Shown: positions 54,671 through 61,949 of the stretch, piece by piece
How positions within the stretch are numbered: position 1 is the stretch's first letter
How the letters are laid out: each line of letters opens with the position of its first letter
Source of the DNA: Leptolyngbya sp. NIES-3755
GTDB taxonomy: Bacteria > Cyanobacteriota > Cyanobacteriia > Leptolyngbyales > Leptolyngbyaceae
Length of the DNA: 64,000 bases
Assembly (NCBI GenBank): GCA_001548435.1
Contig: AP017308.1
Location: forward strand, 2,737,030-2,801,029
Direction of reading: 5' to 3'
Notes under the pieces: model-generated
The model's database searches: none
Seen by the model: only the letters and a program-made list of their open reading frames with translations
Told to the model about the DNA's origin: nothing
Made by a program: the position numbers and the translations under genes

Positions 54671-56002
54671 TTACAGTCGAATTTCTCCCAGCGTGTTACC
54701 GAAGTGAATCTTCATGCCAGATTCGAGCGGCAACATCTGGAGCGGTTGGATATCTTGCATTGTTCCGATCACTTTCCAGGGTTGATCAGATAGATTTTGC
54801 AGAATCAGTTGATCGCGATCGAAGCGGGGAATAATTCGCGCCGCAGGTTGAGAAAAATCGTAGGCACAATTGCGATCGAGATGATGCGGATACAACAGCG
54901 TATCAATGTTCAACATCACTGTCAGTCCTGAATCTAATCGCATTCTGGGCGGTGCTTGTAAAGGTTGATCGCAACGCCAGCAGGACTTTACAGTATCGAT
55001 CGTGGTTCTAAAAGTCTGAAGATCATAAAAATTCTCAGCTTCGCACTGCGGACAGTGAAAGATCGAATCTCGCAATTTCACCATTTCCGATCGCCACACA
55101 CTTTCCAGTACTCGTCCTTGTTTCGGATTGTGCAGTCCATCGGTAAAAGACTGTACAAATAGCGTTTTCAAGAACTGTGGATAGATCGACCAAAATGCGA
55201 TCGCGTTCGCGCCTGCTTCGATTGGATGTGAGTTTGACAAGGCAGCATTCGATGGATTGTGCGGATCAAAGATAAATACGGGATCAGTTCCACACAGCCG
55301 CATTCGAGCAGGCAAATCCAAGCAAGGAATATCTAATACCTTTTTGCCGTAAAGCGGATGGTGATTGTGAAGTAAACAGAAGAGTAATACTGCCAGCGAA
55401 TATCGATCGGTTTGCTTACTCGGTAATGCTTCTCGGCGAACCACTTCTGGAGCCATAAAGTCCGGTGTTCCAAGGACTCCACCGCTGGTCGAACCATCGA
55501 TCGTGACATTGTCGTTATCGCCGATCAGAACATGACCCGATTGAGGATGGAAGTAAACGTTATTCAGCGAAATATCGCGATAACACAATCCCCGGAGATG
55601 TAATTGTAAAAAGCTATTTGCTAACTCTAACCCGATCGTCGATAACACTCGAAAGCTCAGTTTCACTTTCCGCTTCACTAAATCCACGGTGCTGAGGTAT
55701 CCTGCCTCTCGAAGTTGCATCACATAACCAAATCCCGAAGTCTCTGGAGAAGTGACGATCGCAAAGGGCCAAAGAAACTGATCGGTTGGAGCATCTAAAT
55801 GCACAAGTTCAGTTAAACGCTCCAACAATCCAGCATCTTCATGAATGTAGTAAGAATGAAACCATTTCAGCGCGACTGCTCGATCGCTTAATCGTGCTCG
55901 GTAGACTTCGCCCTGAGTTCCACTGCCGAGAAGTTCTTCAACCTGACAGGGTAGACCCATTGTGGTTTGGATGCACTGTTGCGGTGATAAAAGCTGGCTC
56001 AT
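54671..56002 (-). CDS. Divergent protein kinase with zinc ribbon and C-terminal beta domain
   Basis: 443 residues from the ATG at 56002 (GAGGG upstream; a GTG 7 codons earlier is possible). The kinase fold is seen in LGSGTQGEVYRAR (Gly-loop), VALKWFH (Lys46), LCYRDISLNNV and VLIGDNDNVTIDG. So the catalytic HRD is YRD and DFG is DND; both key Asp are kept. APE is present in FMAPEVVRRE. About 315-350 has two Cys pairs, C317/C320 in FHCPQC and C341/C344 in SCWRC, a zinc ribbon. The rest (about 365-443) is a beta-rich, FHA- or SHS2-like region. Such YegI-like kinases form the TerY-P triad with VWA and PP2C in E. coli. Confidence 0.85.
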   Translation of the reverse strand: MSQLLSPQQCIQTTMGLPCQVEELLGSGTQGEVYRARLSDRAVALKWFHSYYIHEDAGLLERLTELVHLDAPTDQFLWPFAIVTSPETSGFGYVMQLREAGYLSTVDLVKRKVKLSFRVLSTIGLELANSFLQLHLRGLCYRDISLNNVYFHPQSGHVLIGDNDNVTIDGSTSGGVLGTPDFMAPEVVRREALPSKQTDRYSLAVLLFCLLHNHHPLYGKKVLDIPCLDLPARMRLCGTDPVFIFDPHNPSNAALSNSHPIEAGANAIAFWSIYPQFLKTLFVQSFTDGLHNPKQGRVLESVWRSEMVKLRDSIFHCPQCEAENFYDLQTFRTTIDTVKSCWRCDQPLQAPPRMRLDSGLTVMLNIDTLLYPHHLDRNCAYDFSQPAARIIPRFDRDQLILQNLSDQPWKVIGTMQDIQPLQMLPLESGMKIHFGNTLGEIRL

Positions 56003-56112
56003 TGTTCCCTCGTCCAAGCTCACAGTCTAATTCTGGATCGAATCCGATCTGTGGGGATTGCACTTTTATGTAGTTCTCAGTGCGGGAAACAGAAGCAATT
56101 ACACTGAAACAA

Positions 56113-56556
56113 CTACACTGACCAGCGACCGATCCATTCTCCACCCCGAAACCGCCAACGTGGAAACAACAGCCGCATTACCACCCAAGAGGAGAGATAG
56201 TCTGCAATCCAAACCAAACTATAGTGCAAGGCAAATAAATCAAGATGTGCCGCAGCAAGTTCTGTTCCAGGCAGTCCGACCCAGCGTATCGCTCCAGCGA
56301 GAAACAATCCTTCTACGATCGCGGCTCCCAACTGAAACAGTCCGGGCCAATCATGATCCCACATGAACTGCTGCAACTGATGATAAAGCACATCCCAGCA
56401 CAGTCCAAACGCCCAAACATAGAGCAAAACCCAGTAGTATACTGTGCCTGGTGCATGACCGATGATTCCTGTAGAAAATAGAAAGCTAACAAAAAGTCCG
56501 ATCGTGGCAAGCAAAAATGTCCGCGTTTGCCACCGTCCAATCAATGTAGGTGTCAT
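56113..56556 (-). CDS. Small four-helix membrane protein of the signalling operon
   Basis: 147 residues with about four membrane helices (near 14-32, 40-60, 72-92, 112-132). It has conserved-looking blocks TPTLIGRWQTRTFLLATIGL and YYWVLLYVWAFGLCWDVLYH, and several aromatic His/Trp residues (QFMWDHDWPGLFQLGAA). No named family is recognised. It lies between the FHA-oxidoreductase (20 bases) and the YegI-like kinase (110 bases), so it is likely co-transcribed and may be a membrane partner or anchor for the cluster; this is inference. Confidence 0.72.
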   Translation of the reverse strand: MTPTLIGRWQTRTFLLATIGLFVSFLFSTGIIGHAPGTVYYWVLLYVWAFGLCWDVLYHQLQQFMWDHDWPGLFQLGAAIVEGLFLAGAIRWVGLPGTELAAAHLDLFALHYSLVWIADYLSSWVVMRLLFPRWRFRGGEWIGRWSV

Positions 56557-56576
56557 CGTAGTTCTCCTCTAAATAA

Positions 56577-58607
56577 CTAAGGCGCTTGGTTTGTTGCCCA
56601 CTTGATCCATTGAAACAGCGATCGTAGTCCTTCGATATACCGAACATTCGGTGCTCGGAATCGCGCTAAGCTTTCAACGGCTCGATGTGCGGCGTACTGT
56701 AAGCCCAAGAAGGTATCAACAGGTGCATAAGGTCCACCCAATGTGATGATGCCTGCTGCATACATTCGAGCGCGATCGTTCCGCATTTTCTTAATCTCAA
56801 AGCTGTTCTCAACGTGCAATCGCCCTTGAGGATTGAGATCAAGTTTGTAGTGGCTGATCATATCACCAAGCAGTGGATTATCTTTCGGGTCTGAAATCAA
56901 CCCTGTACAGTCAATTACAAAGTCAGCTTCAATCTTGTCAAACCCTGGATAGTCTCGATTTTTTACATAAGTGATCGGCTTGCCATCCGGACTGCGTTCG
57001 ACTTTTTCCACTTGCCCAAACTTGAGGACATACCAACCTTCTTGAATGCCTTGTTTGACAATTTTCCGCCAGCGCGATCGACTTGCCGTGGTCGTTCCGC
57101 CCCAAGCTTCTAAGAGTTCTCTCCGTTTGAGTGGATCAGCCGATTCTAAGCGCGATCGCATATCGCCACCCCAAGTTGCTTTGGGCCAATTAAACGGCTG
57201 AAACTCCCACTGATTCTCAACATACCGTTTAGCTACTCCAAATCGATTCCCCTTCTTCGGAGTGCGGCTGAGATGCACGATCGTAATTTTCGGATTCTGC
57301 TTCCGAGCTTCATAAACGCGATCGAGAATTTGTGATCCAACAATCCCAAATCCGCGGACAAGCAATGTTCCACCATGCTTTTCTAAATGCTCAAAAATAT
57401 GATCATGCGGTTCATAGCCTTGAACTACAGATTTTAAGTCGCCTGTTGTTTCCCGATACTGTTGCAAGTCAGGCAGTAACTTTAATGCTGGATAACCCGT
57501 TGCTAGATGAATATATCGAGCAATCAAGAATCGATAGTTTGGTGCACCTGGAGGACGAGTTGCAGAATAAGCAATCACATAGCGTCCATCTTCTGTTTTC
57601 CGAATGCTCCGAACACTCGCATAGCGCCACATCCGATCCCAACTAATTCGAGTGGCTTCACGATCCATCGAATCAAACACATCTCTCGCTCTTGGTGTGT
57701 AAGTATCTGCGATCGGCTCTGAAAAGACTTGCCATAAGAATCCGAAGGCTGATCCAATCTGTCCCGTACTCACCGATCGACAAGCATCTCTCAAGGCATA
57801 ACCCGGAAAGCCCCAAATGTTATCAGGACAAGAATCTGACCCAGATCGAATCCGTTTATATCTTGGAATTTGACAGTTTCTTAACAGTGTTTCATATCGC
57901 TTATAAGGCTTTTCTTGAATGCTTAAGACTGCAATCTGTTCAGACTTTACCCCTGAAATTCTGAGGGTATCGGCAAACACAAAGCTACCCATTCCGCCCC
58001 CGATCGTGACGTATTCGATTTCATCGATCGGATATCCAGAAGCGTGAAGTGCTGACACCGAGACTAATTCACCTGCAAACAACGACGCAGGCGGAAATGA
58101 TTGACGTGCAGGAGTTGGAATCTTGATCTGAGTCTGAATCGCATCCGTTTCTGGATTAAAAATAATCGTCGAAGGTCGAGGTGCAGCATCTTGAGGAACG
58201 GTTCCCACCTGAGAGAGCGGAGTCACGATCGTCGGTAATTTCGTTTCAACGATCGTATTCTCTTGTGCCGCAGGTTCCAGCACCATCACCGTAATATCGT
58301 AGGCTCCAATCCGTAAAACATCTCCGCTATTGATCGGGCGTTGTTGACCTTGAAATTTCTCGCCATTTAACAAGCAACCATTCGCGCTCCGGTCTTCTAC
58401 GATCAATTGGTTCTGCTCAACCGTAATCCAAGCATGAAACCGAGAAATCTTACGATTTGCATCCAGTAGCATCAATTGAGAAACCGTTTGACCTTGATCA
58501 GTTTTGGGTAACTGGTCTAGCTCTCGACCAATCGCGATCGGGGTTTCAAATTGATATTGCTGTTGTTCTTCAGTGATGGGATCATCCCAAGAAAGTTGAA
58601 TCTGCAT
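56577..58607 (-). CDS. FHA domain fused to FAD/NAD(P)-dependent oxidoreductase
   Basis: 676 residues. About 20-110 is an FHA phosphothreonine-binding domain: AIGREL (R28), NRKISRFHAWI (S55, H58), SANGCLLNG. A linker of about 80 residues leads to a Rossmann fold at about 195-230, EIEYVTIGGGMGSFVFADTL with GGGMG at 203-207 for FAD. YIHLATGYPALKLL and a second dinucleotide motif LLVRGFGIVGSQILD (G419, G421, G424), followed by HLSRTPKK, bind NAD(P). FVIDCTGLISDPKDNPLLGD is the typical late FAD motif. It resembles lysine-hydroxylase-like flavoproteins. Only 4 bases separate it from the upstream FHA gene, implying coupled translation. Substrate unknown. Confidence 0.88.
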   Translation of the reverse strand: MQIQLSWDDPITEEQQQYQFETPIAIGRELDQLPKTDQGQTVSQLMLLDANRKISRFHAWITVEQNQLIVEDRSANGCLLNGEKFQGQQRPINSGDVLRIGAYDITVMVLEPAAQENTIVETKLPTIVTPLSQVGTVPQDAAPRPSTIIFNPETDAIQTQIKIPTPARQSFPPASLFAGELVSVSALHASGYPIDEIEYVTIGGGMGSFVFADTLRISGVKSEQIAVLSIQEKPYKRYETLLRNCQIPRYKRIRSGSDSCPDNIWGFPGYALRDACRSVSTGQIGSAFGFLWQVFSEPIADTYTPRARDVFDSMDREATRISWDRMWRYASVRSIRKTEDGRYVIAYSATRPPGAPNYRFLIARYIHLATGYPALKLLPDLQQYRETTGDLKSVVQGYEPHDHIFEHLEKHGGTLLVRGFGIVGSQILDRVYEARKQNPKITIVHLSRTPKKGNRFGVAKRYVENQWEFQPFNWPKATWGGDMRSRLESADPLKRRELLEAWGGTTTASRSRWRKIVKQGIQEGWYVLKFGQVEKVERSPDGKPITYVKNRDYPGFDKIEADFVIDCTGLISDPKDNPLLGDMISHYKLDLNPQGRLHVENSFEIKKMRNDRARMYAAGIITLGGPYAPVDTFLGLQYAAHRAVESLARFRAPNVRYIEGLRSLFQWIKWATNQAP

Positions 58608-58611
58608 ACAC

Positions 58612-59148
58612 CTAAAGTTGAGGAATGATGTTTTCAGAAATCATCGTTGCGCCGAGGACTTGATAGCCACAGTGACAAGTCAGCAGCGAATAGTCTGCGG
58701 GAAGAATATGTGCACCTTTGGGATTGGTACATTTACACACAAAACGATTAGCTCTGACAGGTTCGGGCTGATGCGCTGGCTTTGAGTCTATTTCGAGTGC
58801 TTTAATTCGCACTGTCATTTTTCCGAGTTTAATATTGCTGTTTTCTGCGATCGCAATTTCTTGTTCTACGATTCTCTGCCCATCGACAAAGACAGGATTC
58901 GGCGGAGTGCGATCACGTGTTAAATTCCGAACATACAATCGCTGCTTAGATTCATTCCAAAAGAGTTCAATATGCAAACCCGAAACGGTTCTTTCAATAT
59001 TGCGATCGGGATGTTGCAAGACGATATCACAGCGGTCTCGATCGCGTCCAATCCGAATCGTTCCAGACTGTTTTGTTTGATCTTGGGATGATACGTTTTG
59101 TGAACAGTTGCGGGTGTTTTCCTGCCATTCCAGAGTAAGGCGGTACAT
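58612..59148 (-). CDS. FHA-domain protein with C-terminal CxC/CxC zinc motif
   Basis: 178 residues. The FHA domain is at about 28-115: IRIGRDRDRCDIVL (G34, R35), TVSGLHIELFWN (S56, H59), LYVRNLTRDRTPPN and PVFVDGQRI, the last being the usual N-G equivalent. A short C-terminal zinc module follows, with C138 and C140 (FVCKCTN) and C158 and C160 (TCHCGYQ). FHA domains bind phosphothreonine, so this protein is a likely reader of the kinases encoded downstream. It is the first gene of the minus-strand operon, so the promoter should lie in 59149-59379. Confidence 0.9.
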   Translation of the reverse strand: MYRLTLEWQENTRNCSQNVSSQDQTKQSGTIRIGRDRDRCDIVLQHPDRNIERTVSGLHIELFWNESKQRLYVRNLTRDRTPPNPVFVDGQRIVEQEIAIAENSNIKLGKMTVRIKALEIDSKPAHQPEPVRANRFVCKCTNPKGAHILPADYSLLTCHCGYQVLGATMISENIIPQL

Positions 59149-59379
59149 AGCTGTTCAAACCTGCTAGATGGATTATGTTGTTGTCTTAAATTTCAAGAAC
59201 ACCACACTTAGACTATCTGCTCATTCCAGTAGATGTGATGCAGTTTTCTGCAAGGATGAGCAAGCTCCCTTAAATTCATCATTGTGTCTTACCTTTCCGG
59301 ATGGAGCGGATTTGATCACGGAAATTTCTAATTTGCTCAATTCTTTGTAGAATAAGCAAACTTCTGTTACATCAAGGCT
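59149..59379. promoter_or_regulatory. Divergent spacer before signalling operon and glycosyltransferase
   Basis: 231 bases holding the presumed promoters of the seven-gene operon and of the glycosyltransferase. A 60-codon plus-strand frame (59168-59350) has no ribosome site or family match. I see no strong promoter or structural RNA. Confidence 0.4.
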
Positions 59380-60471
59380 GTGTCTCAACTTCCCAGGCTC
59401 AATCTTTTGTTCGTTTCAACTCCCGTCGGCGCGATCGGCTCCGGACTCGGTGGCGGTGTGGAACTGACCTTAACGAATATTGCTCGATCGCTCATTGCTC
59501 TCGGTCATTCTGTGACGGTTGTTGCTCCTGAAGGTTCAGTGCTCGACGGAATTCCCTTAGTTACAATTCCCGGAAATCTCCAAAGCACGGCGCAATCCCA
59601 AGGACGCGATGCTCTGATTACTTTACCTGCAAATTCAGTACTAAGTAACTGTTGGAACTATGCGCGTCAAATTCAGCACCAGTACGATGTATTGATTAAC
59701 TTTGCTTACGATTGGTTGCCGTTCTATCTCACACCCTTTTTTGAACGCTCGATCGCACATTTGGTCAGCATGGGTTCGCTTACGGATGCAATGGATCACA
59801 TTATTGCTGAAGTCGCCGAACAGTTTCCCAATACGATCGCAGTTCATAGTCTCGCTCAGGCAGATACTTTTTCATTTCGCGATCGCTGTTTCAATCTGAA
59901 AAATGGCTTCGATCTGTCTCAATACCAATTCAATCCAACCCCAAAAAATCATTTAGCTTGGGTCGGTCGGATTGCTCCCGAAAAAGGTCTAGAAGATGCG
60001 ATCGCTGCCGTTCAACAGCTCGAAATTCCACTAAAAATCTGGGGTGTGATTCAAGATGAAGCTTACTGGAACCACATTCGATCGAACTATCCCAATGCTC
60101 CAATCGAGTACTGTGGCTTTCTCTCCACTCAAGACTTACAGAAAGCTTTAGGCGAATCTCGTGCCTTGTTAATGACTCCACATTGGATCGAGGCTTTTGG
60201 CAATGTTGCGATCGAAGCTTTAGCCTGTGGTGTTCCGGTGATTGCTTATCGTCGTGGCGGACCTGCTGAGATTGTAAAAGAGGGTGAAACCGGATGGTTA
60301 GTAGAGCCTGATAGTGTTGCTGGATTAGTCGAAGCGATTTCTAAGTTAGAGAAAATCGATCGAGCTAATTGTCGTCTAGATGCTGAGCGCGAGTACTCTT
60401 TAGAAGCAATGGGGAAGCGTTTGGAAAATTGGCTCGATCGCATTGTACAATCGCAAAATTTACCATCATGA
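59380..60471 (+). CDS. Family-4 glycosyltransferase, possibly BH4 glucosyltransferase
   Basis: 363 residues. It begins with the donor-side N-terminus LLFVSTPVGAIGSGLGGGVE, which closely recalls cyanobacterial UDP-glucose:tetrahydrobiopterin glucosyltransferase. The GT4 C-terminal domain holds HLAWVGRIAPEKGLEDAIAA and EAFGNVAIEALACGVPVIAY, where the E-x7-E motif binds the nucleotide sugar. The start is a GTG at 59380 with AAGG before it. It is translationally coupled to the LD-carboxypeptidase gene (ATGA overlap). The pterin role is recalled, not proven; cell-wall or glycolipid glycosylation is an alternative, favoured by the neighbour. Confidence 0.82.
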   Translation: MSQLPRLNLLFVSTPVGAIGSGLGGGVELTLTNIARSLIALGHSVTVVAPEGSVLDGIPLVTIPGNLQSTAQSQGRDALITLPANSVLSNCWNYARQIQHQYDVLINFAYDWLPFYLTPFFERSIAHLVSMGSLTDAMDHIIAEVAEQFPNTIAVHSLAQADTFSFRDRCFNLKNGFDLSQYQFNPTPKNHLAWVGRIAPEKGLEDAIAAVQQLEIPLKIWGVIQDEAYWNHIRSNYPNAPIEYCGFLSTQDLQKALGESRALLMTPHWIEAFGNVAIEALACGVPVIAYRRGGPAEIVKEGETGWLVEPDSVAGLVEAISKLEKIDRANCRLDAEREYSLEAMGKRLENWLDRIVQSQNLPS

Positions 60472-61355
60472 AACGCTGTCAGACTCCTGCTCCTCTTCAA
60501 CCTGGTGATCTTCTGCGCGTCATTGCTCCGAGTGGCACATTGCGAGAATTCACTGCATTCAATCAAGGTGTTGAAGTCTGGAGATCAAGAGGCTATCAGG
60601 TGGAATTAATGCCTGGATTTGACGATCGACATGGCTACCTTGCTGGAACCGATGAGAACCGCCGCAATCAATTTCTCAGAGCACTCAAAGATCCGGACTG
60701 TCGCGGAATTCTCTGTGCTCGTGGCGGTTGGGGTGGTGCAAGACTGTTAGAAAAATGGAGATTTCCAGTCGTTGAACCTAAATGGCTCATTGGATTCTCA
60801 GATATCACTAGCTTGCTATGGGCTTATGCAGAAGAAGGAATTTCTGGAGTTCATGCGCCTTTACTAACTACGATCGCGTCTGAGCCAGATTGGTCAAAAA
60901 CTCGCTTATTTGATTGGGTAGAAGGTCGCTCTCTTGCTCCCCTCAAAGGTTCAGGCTGGGGAAATGGTCAAGCTTCAGGATTGTTACTTCCTGCAAATTT
61001 AACGGTTGCGACTCATCTACTTGGAACACCTTGGCAGCCTGATGTTTCGGGAGTCATTTTAGCGATCGAAGATGTCACCGAAGCTCCCTATCGCATTGAT
61101 CGAATGTTAACTCAATGGCGCTTGTGTGGAGAATTCCGCCATATTCGAGGCATTGCGATCGGTCGATTCAGTCAGTGTGATCCCCCTGCGAATGTTCCCA
61201 GTTTTAGCATCGAAGAAGTTTTACGCGATCGACTTTCTGATCTAGGAATTCCGATTGTTTCTGATTTGCCATTTGGTCACGATGGCGAGAATGCTGCTTT
61301 ACCTGTCGGAATTCCAGTCGAACTTGATGGCGATCAGGGCATTTTGAGCTTCTAA
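60468..61355 (+). CDS. LD-carboxypeptidase (peptidase family S66)
   Basis: 295 residues from the ATG at 60468, which overlaps the preceding stop. MKRCQTPAPLQPGDLLRVIA is the start, and GILCARGGWGGARLLEKW the family's first block. The Ser nucleophile is in LIGFSDITSLLWAYAEE, the Glu in AIEDVTEAPYRIDRM and the His in LPFGHDGENAALPVGIP. It removes the terminal D-Ala of murein tetrapeptides during cell-wall recycling. It carries no signal peptide, as in cytoplasmic LdcA. It ends in a 4-base convergent overlap with the Uma2 gene. Confidence 0.93.
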   Translation: MKRCQTPAPLQPGDLLRVIAPSGTLREFTAFNQGVEVWRSRGYQVELMPGFDDRHGYLAGTDENRRNQFLRALKDPDCRGILCARGGWGGARLLEKWRFPVVEPKWLIGFSDITSLLWAYAEEGISGVHAPLLTTIASEPDWSKTRLFDWVEGRSLAPLKGSGWGNGQASGLLLPANLTVATHLLGTPWQPDVSGVILAIEDVTEAPYRIDRMLTQWRLCGEFRHIRGIAIGRFSQCDPPANVPSFSIEEVLRDRLSDLGIPIVSDLPFGHDGENAALPVGIPVELDGDQGILSF

Positions 61356-61924
61356 GCGAACAATTGATCGATCGCAATACTAAAGCCTGTGAGAACTTTC
61401 TGAGTTGCGATCGTTTGTCCTGAACTATAGACTTGCCAAGATTGCTCGATCGTTTTCACCATGATGAGTTTTGCCAGGGGAAAAACGAGCCAAACCTCTT
61501 CGCAACCAGATTCTAGGTATTCGATCGCTTTAGCAAACAGTTCTTCTGCATAATCTGTTGGAGAAGCGATTTCTGCAATTAAAGGAGGACTCTGAGGTGA
61601 AGCGTCAAGTTGCATCACTTCTGGGTAGAGATTGGGAGGTAAATAAGAAACATCAGGTCGTCTACCCTGCTTGAGTGTTCTACAGACAAGCTCAGTCATC
61701 GCTTTTCCGCCCGGTTCATTCGCAGCGCTATAAATATTCCACTGTGTCACTATATTGCTCTGAGCTGCTGAATGTTTCGCTGTCATTCCCGTTTTTTCAA
61801 TCAATTCGCCATCAACCCACTCCATATCCTGTGGAGGATTTGCGATAAAGTCCTCTAGGGTAAATGGCTTAGAAGTCTCTTCCTGAATCGAGATGAGAAC
61901 TTCTGAGGGAGCAGTTGCAATCAT
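61352..61924 (-). CDS. Uma2-family (DUF820) nuclease-like protein
   Basis: 190 residues from the ATG at 61924, which has AAGGAGG right before it; the longer frame overlaps the M61 gene. FTLEDFIANPPQDMEWVDGE and RPDVSYLPPNLYPEV carry the acidic residues of the PD-(D/E)XK-like Uma2 fold, then QSPPLIAEIASPTDYAEELF and AIEYLESGCEEVWLVFPLAK. Uma2 proteins are numerous in cyanobacteria and are predicted nucleases of unknown role. It lies 25 bases downstream of the M61 gene on the same strand. Confidence 0.9.
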   Translation of the reverse strand: MIATAPSEVLISIQEETSKPFTLEDFIANPPQDMEWVDGELIEKTGMTAKHSAAQSNIVTQWNIYSAANEPGGKAMTELVCRTLKQGRRPDVSYLPPNLYPEVMQLDASPQSPPLIAEIASPTDYAEELFAKAIEYLESGCEEVWLVFPLAKLIMVKTIEQSWQVYSSGQTIATQKVLTGFSIAIDQLFA

Positions 61925-61949
61925 TAATTTTCCTCCTTGAGATCTAATT

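Noticed and set aside
59168-59350. 60-codon plus-strand frame upstream of the glycosyltransferase
   Set aside because: No family, no good ribosome site and overlap with the presumed divergent promoter region.
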